Part shown: in pieces, positions 23,832 to 32,988 of the stretch
How positions within the stretch are numbered: position 1 is the first letter of the stretch
Layout of the letters: every line of letters starts with the position of its first letter
NCBI GenBank assembly: GCA_036844705.1
Contig: DAIUFH010000008.1
Coordinates: forward strand, 1 to 47,869
Direction: 5' to 3'
Origin: DAIUFH01 sp036844705
GTDB taxonomy: Bacteria; Bacillota; Clostridia; Tissierellales; Tissierellaceae
Length of the DNA stretch: 47,869 nt
Notes under the pieces: generated by a model
Databases searched by the model: none
Told to the model about the DNA's origin: nothing
Seen by the model: the letters and a program-made list of their open reading frames with translations, nothing else
Translations under genes and position numbers: made by a program

Positions 23832-25718
23832 TTATGTTATCATCTTAATGAATATTTCAACAATATCAGGATCAAATCTCGAACCTGCTTGTTCTGATAT
23901 TATTTCAATAGCTTCTTCTTTACTTTTAGAATTTCCATTCGACGGATTTGTCAATTCATCATAAGCTTCTACTATTGAAATAATTCTCGCCAATTTTGGT
24001 ATGTCCTTACCTTTAAGACCTTTAGGATATCCTAATCCGTCCCATCTTTCATGGTGGTTTAGAACTCCTTCAGCCAAATCAAGGGTATCATCAAATGAAT
24101 TCAAAATTCTATAACCTGTTATAGAATATAACATTTTTTCTTTCTTTTCTTGGTCTGTAAGATCATCACAATCTAATATACTTTCATTTAGTATTACTTT
24201 CCCTATATCATGGAGATAGGCTGCTTTTTTGAGTCTCCTTGTTTCTATTTCAGAAAGATTCATTGCTCTGCCAATATCTTCGCATATCGAACCAACCCTT
24301 CTAGCATGTTCCCTTTCTTTAAGGTCATCTTGATGTAGTGTTTCGATAATCGTTCTAATAGTAGCAGACTTAAGTTCTTTACTCTCAAGTGTTTTAATAG
24401 AATACATTCTTTTTTCAGCATTTTCCATTATTTCTAATATATCCTCATACAAAAATTCCTTTGTACCACATCCCATTGATATGCTGCCCCTTATTGATTT
24501 AATTCTTTCCTGAGAAAATTTATTCTTCACCTTCTCAATAATTTTTGCTGCTTCCTCTTCTCTAGTCCTTGGCAATAATATTGTAAATTCATCTCCACCA
24601 ACACGTGCAATAATGTCATCTTCCCTGCAATACATCTTGATTATTTCTGCAACTCTTTGTAAAAGTTGATCTCCAACAGCATGACCAAAGATATCATTTG
24701 TCAATTTTAATCCATTCATATCCCCTACAATTATAGAGATAGGAAGATTTTTCTCAATATCTAATCTAAAAAGCTCTTCCTCCAGGAATCTTCTATTGTA
24801 AAGCCCCGTCAATGGATCATGATAACTTAAATAGGCAATTTTTTCTTCTGCTTTTATACGCTCAGTAATATCAAGTAAAAAACATGTTAAGCCAATTATA
24901 TATCCATCACTTGAATACATTGGAGAATAAAAATTTTGCCAAATAGGAGTAGTAGATTGCCCGCCATCTCCATAGCACTCAACCTTTTTTAGGCTCTCAC
25001 CATTTAAAGCTCTATCAATATTTTCTTTAAATTCAGCAAAATAATCGTCTTCACCTATTAGATCCAATAAATTCATGCCTATGTCAATATCTATTCCCCA
25101 TCTTTGTTTCACCAATTCTTTATATTTGCTGTTAAACGATAGATAACAATAGTGAGTATCCAAAGCAAATATTACGATTTCAGGAGAGCTTTCAAGTATA
25201 GCAGAAAGCAGATTGTTCGATTTGTTAAGTGTATGGTTTATTTCCACCAGTTTTCTCTTATTGTTATAATCTTCAGTCACATCCTCTACGTATGCTCCTA
25301 TACCATAATAGTCATTTAAAAGCTTAACCGGAAACTTCGTTGTTTTAAGAACCTTACCTTCCGATTCTGACTCATCTACAATAATAGTTTTTTTATTCAA
25401 AACTTCTATATCAAGCTTTTTATAAATATTGGCAACGTCTGCATCCAAAAAATGAAAATCATCATATCCTACGATTTGTGATGACTCGATATTGTTAAAT
25501 TTTTCAAAGTTCTTATTTACAAATATATATTTCAAATTCTCATCCTTTAGGAAAACGATGTCACGACTTGTATCAAGATAAGCCTGTTTTAACTTATTGT
25601 AATTATTTGTTATAGCATTTTGAATCTTATATTTTCTAATTCTCTTATACATTATAAATATTGTCACTAAAAATAAAATACTTATACATATCAATGTATT
25701 AATCAGCATTTTTACCAT
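23832..25718 (-). CDS. PAS-PAS-GGDEF-HD-GYP cyclic-di-GMP signalling protein
   Basis: 628 residues. An N-terminal membrane helix (~5-25) with little extracytoplasmic sequence, then two PAS domains (~45-155, ~170-290), a diguanylate cyclase domain and an HD-GYP phosphodiesterase domain (~460-628). The cyclase keeps the active-site motif GGDEF and an inhibitory RxxD site (REDD) five residues before it. The HD-GYP part keeps LHDIGK, HHERWDG and GYP, but where many members have HPxxG it reads YSITG, so one metal ligand may be missing. It may make or break c-di-GMP in response to a ligand or redox signal. Confidence 0.92.
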   Translation of the reverse strand: MVKMLINTLICISILFLVTIFIMYKRIRKYKIQNAITNNYNKLKQAYLDTSRDIVFLKDENLKYIFVNKNFEKFNNIESSQIVGYDDFHFLDADVANIYKKLDIEVLNKKTIIVDESESEGKVLKTTKFPVKLLNDYYGIGAYVEDVTEDYNNKRKLVEINHTLNKSNNLLSAILESSPEIVIFALDTHYCYLSFNSKYKELVKQRWGIDIDIGMNLLDLIGEDDYFAEFKENIDRALNGESLKKVECYGDGGQSTTPIWQNFYSPMYSSDGYIIGLTCFLLDITERIKAEEKIAYLSYHDPLTGLYNRRFLEEELFRLDIEKNLPISIIVGDMNGLKLTNDIFGHAVGDQLLQRVAEIIKMYCREDDIIARVGGDEFTILLPRTREEEAAKIIEKVKNKFSQERIKSIRGSISMGCGTKEFLYEDILEIMENAEKRMYSIKTLESKELKSATIRTIIETLHQDDLKEREHARRVGSICEDIGRAMNLSEIETRRLKKAAYLHDIGKVILNESILDCDDLTDQEKKEKMLYSITGYRILNSFDDTLDLAEGVLNHHERWDGLGYPKGLKGKDIPKLARIISIVEAYDELTNPSNGNSKSKEEAIEIISEQAGSRFDPDIVEIFIKMIT

Positions 25719-25857
25719 ATTTTTTATCTCCGTTTACTTTTTATTAGTTGCCTAAGTGTATTTTTAGTATAACATACTATTTGCCATACTTATATATAAA
25801 TTATACGCCTCATTCTTACAATTTACACACTTATACTAATCCATAAAATTTTTAATT

Positions 25858-25886
25858 TTGACAAAATAATATGTATGAATTATTAT
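25858..25886 (+). promoter_or_regulatory. Promoter of the glycosyltransferase gene
   Basis: TTGACA (25858-25863), 17-nt spacer, TATTAT (25881-25886). The ~110-nt leader that follows contains an inverted pair TATAGTGTAT (25892-25901) / ATACACTATA (25950-25959). Confidence 0.65.
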
Positions 25887-26006
25887 ATTGATATAGTGTA
25901 TTTATTGCTTAAAAACATATAAAAAGAATATATGAATATATAAAGTACGATACACTATACTAATACAAAACAACTTAGCATTAGCAATATAAAAGGAGAT
26001 ATATGA

Positions 26007-26813
26007 ATGAACATTCTTGTTACTTTAAATTCAAATTACATCAAACCATTAAGAGTCATGTTGAACTCACTTATGATAAATAATCCTAAAGAAAAATTTG
26101 ATGTTTATATCATGCATTCAAGCCTTACGGATAAAGATCTGAATTATATAAATCAAATCCTAGAGGATAAAGGTCATAGTCTTCATGAAATAGCTGTGAA
26201 GGATGAATACTTTAGTGATGCACCTGTAGTTATGCACTATAGTAAAGAAATGTACTACAGGCTATTAGCGGTGAAGTTTTTGCCCACTGATTTGGATAAA
26301 ATCCTTTATCTTGATCCAGATATCCTAATAATAAACAGTATTGAAAAACTGTACAATCTTGAAATGGACGATTGTCTTTATGCAGCAGCATATCATGATA
26401 GAGCAGCAGTAAATGGTATCAACAGATTAAGACTTAAGCCCTATGGCATTGATGAATATTATAATTCCGGGGTACTTCTTTATAATCTTAAGCTTCAAAG
26501 AAAGGAAATTGACGAAAAAGAAATCTTTGATTTTGTAGAAAAAAATAAAAATAGTCTAATCCTTCCTGATCAAGATATACTTAATGCACTTTACTCTAAA
26601 AGCATAAAACCTATCAATGAAATACTTTATAACTATGATCCTAGATATTATAATTATTACAAATTAATGTCCAATGGTAAATATAATCTTGATTATATAA
26701 TATATAATTCTTCAATTATTCACTTTTGCGGAAAACAAAAACCTTGGAAAAAGGGATATTCAGGGAGATTCCATTCGTTGTACAAACATTATGAAAGACT
26801 TGCATTAGAATAA
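26007..26813 (+). CDS. Family 8 glycosyltransferase
   Basis: 268 residues. GT8 retaining transferases move a hexose from a nucleotide sugar onto a glycan, often cell-wall or LPS-type polymers. Visible motifs: N-terminal MNILVTLNSNYIKPLRVML, the metal-binding DxD in ILYLDPDIL (about residue 100), YNSGVLLYNL, LPDQDILNAL and the C-terminal IIHFCGKQKPW with a metal-binding His. No membrane segment is seen. SD AAGGAG 8 nt before the ATG. Monocistronic; the acceptor is unknown. Confidence 0.9.
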   Translation: MNILVTLNSNYIKPLRVMLNSLMINNPKEKFDVYIMHSSLTDKDLNYINQILEDKGHSLHEIAVKDEYFSDAPVVMHYSKEMYYRLLAVKFLPTDLDKILYLDPDILIINSIEKLYNLEMDDCLYAAAYHDRAAVNGINRLRLKPYGIDEYYNSGVLLYNLKLQRKEIDEKEIFDFVEKNKNSLILPDQDILNALYSKSIKPINEILYNYDPRYYNYYKLMSNGKYNLDYIIYNSSIIHFCGKQKPWKKGYSGRFHSLYKHYERLALE

Positions 26814-26820
26814 TAAATAG

Positions 26821-26859
26821 AAAACACTCCATGCATCTCAAAGAGACACATGGAGTGTT
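26821..26859. terminator. Bidirectional terminator closing the B12-controlled operon
   Basis: AACACTCCATG pairs with CATGGAGTGTT, with an inner TCTC/GAGA, and runs of A and T flank it. It ends the glycosyltransferase gene on the plus strand and overlaps the stop of the NifB-like gene on the minus strand. Confidence 0.85.
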
Positions 26860-27667
26860 ATTTTATAAGTCCTACTGCATCTGCTCTACACCTACCACAG
26901 CTATTTAACTGATTTATATATTTACCAGCAGTCATTTTAGCTGTATTTATTTCCAATACATTAGGTTCCTTAACACCTTTAAACTTACCTTGGGGAATCA
27001 GAGGCATTATATTCATCATAGATACTCCATTTTCTTTACCAAACATAGCTATTTCCTCTATTTCATTATCATTAATCCCTGGAATAAATATAGTGTTGAG
27101 TTTTACTGTAATCCCTGATTTAACAGTATCTATAAGTCCCTGCCTTTGCTTAAATAAAAACATCTCTGCCCACTCTCTATGAGAAAGCCCTTTACATGAA
27201 ATTCCGGTTGAAGAATATATTTTCATAGCAGTATCTATTCTTAAAGTATTCAGTGTAAGGGTTATTGAAGAAACTCCAGATTCAATTAAGTCTTGGACTT
27301 TATCCGACAAGAGAAGTCCGTTTGTACTTACACATTTTATTAGATTAGGAAATTCATCTTTCACAAGCTTCAATGTTTGGAAAGTTTCATCATTATCTAA
27401 TGGCTCTCCAGGTCCAGCTATTCCCGCAACTGTTAATTTATTAAAATATGTATTATTCTCCTTTAAATATTTTAAAGCTTCCATAGGTGTTATTATTCTT
27501 CTTGTAACTCCTGGTCTGCTTTGATTTACACAATGGTAATTTCGGTCACAATAATTGCAGCTTATATTGCATCTTTTAGCCACGGGCAAGTGGATACGTC
27601 CATATTTATGGTGTGCATCATTGTTAAAGCAAGGATGATTTTCTAATTCTTTAGGTATGGCATACAT
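26858..27667 (-). CDS. NifB-like radical SAM protein
   Basis: 269 residues. NifB builds the 8Fe core of nitrogenase cofactor from two [4Fe-4S] clusters. This protein keeps HPC at residues 11-13, AHHKYGRIH, the radical SAM CX3CX2C (C33, C37, C40 in RCNISCNYCDRNYHC), VNQSRPGVTRR, GIAGPGEPL and the C-terminal CGRCRADAVG (C257, C260), the residues associated with substrate clusters in NifB. The NifX/NafY-like tail of longer NifB proteins is absent. ATG after GAGGAGG; it overlaps the NifH-like gene by 25 nt. Last gene of the operon. Likely makes a cluster for the NifD/K-like pair. Confidence 0.88.
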   Translation of the reverse strand: MYAIPKELENHPCFNNDAHHKYGRIHLPVAKRCNISCNYCDRNYHCVNQSRPGVTRRIITPMEALKYLKENNTYFNKLTVAGIAGPGEPLDNDETFQTLKLVKDEFPNLIKCVSTNGLLLSDKVQDLIESGVSSITLTLNTLRIDTAMKIYSSTGISCKGLSHREWAEMFLFKQRQGLIDTVKSGITVKLNTIFIPGINDNEIEEIAMFGKENGVSMMNIMPLIPQGKFKGVKEPNVLEINTAKMTAGKYINQLNSCGRCRADAVGLIK

Positions 27668-28440
27668 AGGTTTTCTACCTCCTCATAGCTTAAATATTCG
27701 GGAATTGTACCCAAACTATTCTCCATAACATCATGTGCAAGTTCCATAAATACACGTGATATATCGGATCCCGGATACTTTTCTATGACTGTTTGTCTGC
27801 ATACTTCAGCTTTACTGATATACTCACTCATAGGAATTTTCCCTATGACTTTTGAACCTATTCTATTGGCAAACTCATATACCATGTCCTCACTGTCTAG
27901 GCTGCTTCTTCCATTGTATATTATCCCCGCTAGCCTTACAGTACCTTCTCTTGCATATTTTTCTATTCCCTTGCAAATATTGTTTGCAGCATATAAAGAC
28001 ATAAAATCACTTGTTGTAACTATATATACATCATCGGCAACATTTTCTCTTAAGGGCGCTGAAAAGCCTCCGCATACTACATCTCCCAGCACATCATAGA
28101 TCACTATATCTCTGTCTTTAAGCAACTTAGCCCTATCAATTTCCTCCAAAGCTACTACAATACCACGTCCAGCACAACCCGTCCCAGGGCTTGGCCCTCC
28201 GGCTTCTATACATACAATATCCTTATATCCTAGAACAAATATATCTCCATCTTTTCTTTTATTAATTATATCCAAAACTGTATCTATCCTTCTCCCCGTA
28301 AGATTCCTAGTAGAATCTGCCTTAGGATCACATCCTACAACTGCTGTTTTATATCCATTGTATGCAAAGGCGGCAGCTAAATTAGCAACTGTTGTTGATT
28401 TTCCTATTCCTCCCTTACCGTAAACACAAATCTTCTTCAT
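27643..28440 (-). CDS. NifH-like ATP-dependent reductase (nitrogenase iron protein family)
   Basis: About 265 residues. The P-loop GKGGIGKST is at residues 8-16. The two Cys that hold the shared [4Fe-4S] cluster of the dimer are C89 (GTGCAGRG) and C123 (DVLGDVVCGG), and the switch region CDPKADST is intact. Such proteins (NifH, BchL, CfbC) pass electrons to a partner at the cost of ATP. I place the start at ATG 28440, 9 nt after GGAG; an in-frame start at 28470 would overlap the upstream gene further. Genes for its likely partners lie immediately upstream. Confidence 0.93.
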   Translation of the reverse strand: MKKICVYGKGGIGKSTTVANLAAAFAYNGYKTAVVGCDPKADSTRNLTGRRIDTVLDIINKRKDGDIFVLGYKDIVCIEAGGPSPGTGCAGRGIVVALEEIDRAKLLKDRDIVIYDVLGDVVCGGFSAPLRENVADDVYIVTTSDFMSLYAANNICKGIEKYAREGTVRLAGIIYNGRSSLDSEDMVYEFANRIGSKVIGKIPMSEYISKAEVCRQTVIEKYPGSDISRVFMELAHDVMENSLGTIPEYLSYEEVENLCMPYLKN

Positions 28441-29620
28441 TATACAATGCTCCTTTATTTTTTCGTCCATCTACAACATAGTGCAATATATCTTCTACGA
28501 TATTCACAGCTCCTCGTCCCCCTAAATATGGCGTATCGGAAATAGATATCCTATCGAAAACAGGATAATGATATCTTATTAGAGGTATTTCTAGTCTATC
28601 AGCTATATCTCCTTCAAAGGAACTACCAAAGACAAGTGCTGCATCACTTTCATACACCTTTTCAATAAAATCTTCCATAACAAAACCTTCCTCATTGATG
28701 CCTAAGCAGACAACGTCCATTCCCAATTCCTCTTCTAAAAATCTTTTTAATCCAATTGCCCTGCCTTCTTGTCCAAAAATACAGATAGGCAATCCATAAA
28801 AGCTTTGAAGATATCCATAAGCCTTTTTCATTCTCTTTAATGTCTGTGTCATCATAATGTTCTTCTCAGCTTCAAAATCTATATCAAAGAAATTTCCCAC
28901 AGCATCCAACAAATCATTTGCTCCTTTTATGCCATAGGGATAATCCATTTCTAAATATTCTATGCCATTATTGCTTTTAAGGAACTCTGCCAACTTTCTT
29001 CCTCTTTTAAAAACTATATTCAGATGGGCCTTACCCATATTTGAAAACTCTTCAATGGTACAATCTGCCGTTACGCAAATAATCTCTACCTTATTACCCA
29101 ATATACGTTTAATCTCTTCAATATCCTCTTCAAGTTTAAAATCGTCATAGTTCAATCCAAGCAAATTGATACAAGGATTATTAAATTTATCCTCTTTAAA
29201 AACTAAATTCTTTGCCAATTCTAAAAGAGCGTCTTCATATCCGCCTTCAAGTTTTCCTTTAAATCCTGCTCCTTCTATATAGTAAATTTGAAGGATATGT
29301 TTATAGCATGATAAGACACCAGCTATATCATCACCTATTATGCTGGAGACACATCCTGAAATTATAGTAATACTTTTGGGGTCATAAAGCTCTATCGCAT
29401 TATCTATAGCTTCTCTTAAAGAACTTTCTCCATTAAATATAATGTTTTTATCGCTTACGACCGTACATGATTGCCTCATATCTGACATATCCCTTGTCAA
29501 ATGAAATCCCATTGTTCCAAAATTGCATCCAACTACAGAATGAAGTAGTACTACATTGTCTTTTATTCCTGAAATTGCTTGATAAGCTCCAAATAATCTA
29601 CATGAATCATGGCATTTCAT
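28415..29620 (-). CDS. Nitrogenase-like component 1 subunit, NifK-like
   Basis: About 401 residues. Three Cys match P-cluster ligand positions: C7 (DSCRLFGA), C32 (HSVVGCNFG) and C90 (ISGCVSSIIGDDI). The C-terminal half has PLIRYHYPVFDR and LGGRGAVNIVEDIL, typical of NifK rather than NifD. No FeMo-cofactor site is expected in this subunit. The start is uncertain: ATG 29620 (used) or ATG 29632, which overlaps the upstream stop and touches its SD. Its 3' end overlaps the NifH-like gene by 26 nt. It likely forms a heterotetramer with the gene upstream. The substrate is unknown. Confidence 0.85.
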   Translation of the reverse strand: MKCHDSCRLFGAYQAISGIKDNVVLLHSVVGCNFGTMGFHLTRDMSDMRQSCTVVSDKNIIFNGESSLREAIDNAIELYDPKSITIISGCVSSIIGDDIAGVLSCYKHILQIYYIEGAGFKGKLEGGYEDALLELAKNLVFKEDKFNNPCINLLGLNYDDFKLEEDIEEIKRILGNKVEIICVTADCTIEEFSNMGKAHLNIVFKRGRKLAEFLKSNNGIEYLEMDYPYGIKGANDLLDAVGNFFDIDFEAEKNIMMTQTLKRMKKAYGYLQSFYGLPICIFGQEGRAIGLKRFLEEELGMDVVCLGINEEGFVMEDFIEKVYESDAALVFGSSFEGDIADRLEIPLIRYHYPVFDRISISDTPYLGGRGAVNIVEDILHYVVDGRKNKGALYNEEDLCLR

Positions 29621-29624
29621 TAAT

Positions 29625-31121
29625 TTAACCATCCTTCCTATTCAACCACATTCTATTCCACATTTCTCTAGAAGATTTAATATTCTTATCATCTAGGATT
29701 AAATAGTTATTTCTGTCAAAGTCAAAATAATTTAATATTAAATCCGGTTTATTTTTTATATTTTCTAATTTATCCCTTATCCGTTTTACAGTCCTAATAT
29801 AAGATTCAAATGATAAGGATATATCTTCATGAATTGGATTTATCACCGGAATTCCAAACTTCTCATAATAAAAATCATCCGTTCCCATAATCGCATCGCA
29901 ATTCTTTGACATAAGTAAAAGCTTATCATCGTCAGGATTTAATGCAAATTCTATGTTAGGAGCGTATATATTCAATGAATCCTTTACTCTATTTAAAAGA
30001 TTGTCCAATATATTATCATCAATATTTAAATTCTTCCTGCTTTGATCTGTAAGAACTGCAGCACAACATGAAATATTAACTCCATAGTCAAGAACATATT
30101 TTTTAATTAAATAAGGCAAGGATCGTAGATTTCTAGTAATAACAAGTACCTTATGCCTCTTTATCTCTTCCCTATCATTCTCTACCTGTACTTTAGCATT
30201 ACGCCATTCCTCATCAACAAGCTCCTCCATTTCCAAAGCTATATCTAACTCTTTTCCCACATCCATATAAAAATTGCATATACCATCTAAGCCAGAATAT
30301 CTTCCGGTGGTGTTGATTTGCAAGTATGGAGTCCCGAACTTTTCCTTCATCTTCTTGGCCCATCTTAGCCTCCTTACTATATTTAAGGATGTTTTTGGCA
30401 GGGTAACTATATTTTCATAGGATGTAGATGGAAAATGGGAGTTTATTGTAATTCCTGCTTTCGCCAAAAAACCCTCCACTTCACCTATGACCAGCTTGCC
30501 ATGTTTTCCCCAACCAATGGTTTCTATATTTACGGATTTCTGTATAGGCTTCTGCTCAACCATCACATTATCCACCATAGCATATAGAGCCTCAGTGTAT
30601 CCGCATCCCATTATATCAAAATCTATATTTTTGCCTTTACCAAATTTCTGTTTCGATACCTCTGCCATTCGTTTCCTAACATAATTTTTGTCTCTATGAG
30701 AAAAAAGCTCTGACTTTATGGAGATTACATTTATTCCTTTTTCTCTTGCCCTTTTAGCTACAACTTCTATATCATCGTTAATTATATCGCTTATAGGTGA
30801 AGGAATTATCAAAATAAGCTTGGGATTATATCTTTCATAAGTATCAATTATGGTACTGTACAGTTTATCTTCTCCTCCATATATGATGTCCTCCTCTGTC
30901 AATTCACTGGATATTAAATTGAAATATGGATAATGTCTTCTTCTGGCAGAAAATCTATAATGATATCCACAACCTATAGGTCCATGAACTATAGGTATTA
31001 CACCTTCCATCTCACCACAGGCATATACACTTCCTGATATCTTTCCATTGACTCCAAAATTGTGAAGGAGGTTGGAAGGATAAATGGCAATAGTTAAATC
31101 TTCAAAATAATTCTGTTTCAC
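29625..31121 (-). CDS. Nitrogenase-like component 1 subunit, NifD-like
   Basis: About 498 residues. C35 (VYACGEMEG) and C51 (HGPIGCGYHY) match the first two P-cluster Cys of NifD, but the third is Ser108 (IIPSPISDIINDDI). Near residues 255-285, where NifD has its FeMo-co Cys, the aligned stretch SLNIVRRLRWAKK has none; a His occurs in NPIHED near the usual homocitrate/His region. So it keeps the fold but not a standard FeMo-co site. GTG start at 31121 with GAGGTGG upstream; the ATG at 31136 overlaps the previous stop. Acts with the NifH- and NifK-like proteins; substrate unknown, possibly a tetrapyrrole. Confidence 0.85.
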   Translation of the reverse strand: MKQNYFEDLTIAIYPSNLLHNFGVNGKISGSVYACGEMEGVIPIVHGPIGCGYHYRFSARRRHYPYFNLISSELTEEDIIYGGEDKLYSTIIDTYERYNPKLILIIPSPISDIINDDIEVVAKRAREKGINVISIKSELFSHRDKNYVRKRMAEVSKQKFGKGKNIDFDIMGCGYTEALYAMVDNVMVEQKPIQKSVNIETIGWGKHGKLVIGEVEGFLAKAGITINSHFPSTSYENIVTLPKTSLNIVRRLRWAKKMKEKFGTPYLQINTTGRYSGLDGICNFYMDVGKELDIALEMEELVDEEWRNAKVQVENDREEIKRHKVLVITRNLRSLPYLIKKYVLDYGVNISCCAAVLTDQSRKNLNIDDNILDNLLNRVKDSLNIYAPNIEFALNPDDDKLLLMSKNCDAIMGTDDFYYEKFGIPVINPIHEDISLSFESYIRTVKRIRDKLENIKNKPDLILNYFDFDRNNYLILDDKNIKSSREMWNRMWLNRKDG

Positions 31122-31132
31122 ACTTAACCACC

Positions 31133-31894
31133 TCATATTGCAGTATATACAATATTTAATCTTCCTGTTTTATCCTCACTTATAGCAGCATTTACATCAA
31201 ATACCTCTCTTAAGGTATCTATTGTAAATACCTCCTTGGGATTACCTGATCTTACAATCCTACCATTTTTCATCACATATATTTTGGAGCAATAATAAGC
31301 AGCCAGATTTAAATCATGCATTGCAGCAAAGATTTCTATTTTAAGAGATTTCACTATTTCAAGCAGACTTATTTGATAGTGTATATCCAGGTGATTAGTA
31401 GGTTCATCAAGAATTAATGCTTTGGGTTGCCCTGTCAATGCTCGTGCTATTAGTACCCTTTGCTTCTCTCCTCCAGATAATGTATTGAATTTTCTTTCTG
31501 CAAAATCTTCCATACCAACTCTGTTAAGAGACTCATATGCAATTTCATAATCCTCATCATTATCCGGCTCCATAAGCTTCTTATGAGGAGTACGACCCAT
31601 CATCACAATTTCTTCAACGGTAAAATCAAAACTATAACTACTGGATTGGGTCATTACACCAAGATTTTTTGCGGTTTCTTTTATTGGAAGTTTTTCAATC
31701 AATATATTATTTAATTCTATTATCCCTGCAGATGGTTTAAGCATCCTATAAATAGATTTCAACAATGTAGATTTACCACTACCATTAGGTCCAACTATCC
31801 CTACGAACTCTCCATTATCGACATCAACATTTATATCTTTAATAATATTCTTTTTCCCTATATGAACTGATAGATCTTTCACTCTAATATCCAT
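31133..31894 (-). CDS. ABC importer ATP-binding protein (BtuD/FepC-like), importer 2
   Basis: About 253 residues. Walker A GPNGSGKSTLLKS, Q-loop MTQSSSYSFDF, signature TLSGGEKQRVLIARA, Walker B ALILDEPTNHLD, H-loop AMHDLNLA. These are typical of ATPases for vitamin B12, heme and Fe-siderophore import. The start is ATG 31894 with GGGGAG 6 nt upstream, 1 nt after the permease stop. Works with the permease and binding protein just upstream. Confidence 0.92.
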   Translation of the reverse strand: MDIRVKDLSVHIGKKNIIKDINVDVDNGEFVGIVGPNGSGKSTLLKSIYRMLKPSAGIIELNNILIEKLPIKETAKNLGVMTQSSSYSFDFTVEEIVMMGRTPHKKLMEPDNDEDYEIAYESLNRVGMEDFAERKFNTLSGGEKQRVLIARALTGQPKALILDEPTNHLDIHYQISLLEIVKSLKIEIFAAMHDLNLAAYYCSKIYVMKNGRIVRSGNPKEVFTIDTLREVFDVNAAISEDKTGRLNIVYTAI

Positions 31895-31895
31895 A

Positions 31896-32957
31896 TCATT
31901 CTCCCCCAAATCCATAACTTTTTGTCAGCATCAAGTAGATAAAAAATGGTCCTCCTATCATTGATGTAACGATTCCTATAGGAAGCTCACTGTTATGAAT
32001 TATCATTCTAGCAAATACATCACACCAGATTAAAAATATCCCACCTGCTAATATGGATATAGGCAGTACTCGCTTGTGGTCAGAACCTACAAGCATCCTA
32101 ACTATATGTGGTACTATAAGACCTACAAATCCTATTGTCCCTGATGCTGCCACAACTACCCCTGTAACACATGAAGTCAATACAAGATATATCTTCCTCA
32201 TCTTTGTGACATCTATACCTAACGTCATGGCGGATTCTTCGCCAAGCAGCAGGACGTTTAAAATTCTGAATTGAGTCAAGAAAAATGCTGTGATTACCAA
32301 AGTTGTCACTAATGGTATAGGTAGAAGACTCCATGATGCACTAGTAAGTCCTCCCATAGTCCAAAAAGTCACAGAACGTATGCCTTCAGCATCCTTGGCA
32401 ATATAGATAATGAAGTTCGTAAATGCAGAACACATTGCATTTATTGCCATTCCTGCTAACAGAAGTTTTATAGTATTTCCTCTTCCTGTTCCTGAAAAAG
32501 CTATGGTAAATACGAACAAAGAAGTAAGTAATGCACCTATAAAAGATCCTACTGAAACCCCATATGTTCCAAACCAATGAAAGCTGCCAAGCAATATTCC
32601 CATTGTAGCTCCCAATGAAGCACCTGAGGATATTCCCAAAATATAAGGATTTGCAAGGGGATTTTTTACTACTGCCTGCATTGTTACCCCAGAAAGAGCC
32701 AATCCAGAACCTACTACTACAGCCATCAATACTCTTGGCAATCTTATATTCCAAATTATATCCGCTCTGGAGCTGCTTAACAGCTCCAGAGCTTCAGTGG
32801 TTTCTATATTAAATATTTTATAATACAAAATCTTTGCAACTTCCTTAGCTTCAATGGACACGGGTCCAAAGGTAATTGCTAAAACAACAGATATTATCAA
32901 TAAACAACTCATTATTATCAAAATTATCATTAATGGAAACTTCTTTTTTCTTTTCAA
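31896..32957 (-). CDS. ABC importer permease (BtuC/FecCD-like), importer 2
   Basis: About 353 residues with ten membrane helices, a FecCD-family channel. Motifs: WNIRLPRVLMAVVVGSGLAL, SGVTMQAVVKNPLANPYILG, and the cytoplasmic GTIGFVGLIVPHIVRML loop that contacts the ATPase. The start is placed at TTG 32957 with AAGGGG 7 nt upstream; the upstream ATG at 33032 would overlap the binding-protein gene by 44 nt. The sequence differs clearly from the second permease at 42097-43095, so this is not a recent duplication. Confidence 0.9.
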   Translation of the reverse strand: MKRKKKFPLMIILIIMSCLLIISVVLAITFGPVSIEAKEVAKILYYKIFNIETTEALELLSSSRADIIWNIRLPRVLMAVVVGSGLALSGVTMQAVVKNPLANPYILGISSGASLGATMGILLGSFHWFGTYGVSVGSFIGALLTSLFVFTIAFSGTGRGNTIKLLLAGMAINAMCSAFTNFIIYIAKDAEGIRSVTFWTMGGLTSASWSLLPIPLVTTLVITAFFLTQFRILNVLLLGEESAMTLGIDVTKMRKIYLVLTSCVTGVVVAASGTIGFVGLIVPHIVRMLVGSDHKRVLPISILAGGIFLIWCDVFARMIIHNSELPIGIVTSMIGGPFFIYLMLTKSYGFGGE

Positions 32958-32988
32958 TACTATACCCCTTACTGATGTATAATTTAAT

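Noticed and set aside
26858..31121. A nitrogen-fixation (nif) operon
   Set aside because: The NifD-like protein lacks the FeMo-co Cys and one P-cluster Cys; there are no nifE, nifN or nifV genes; and the genes sit in a B12-riboswitch operon with a chelatase.
32098..32754. Minus-strand frames of 78 and 122 codons inside the importer 2 permease
   Set aside because: They are alternate-frame shadows of a strongly conserved FecCD permease.
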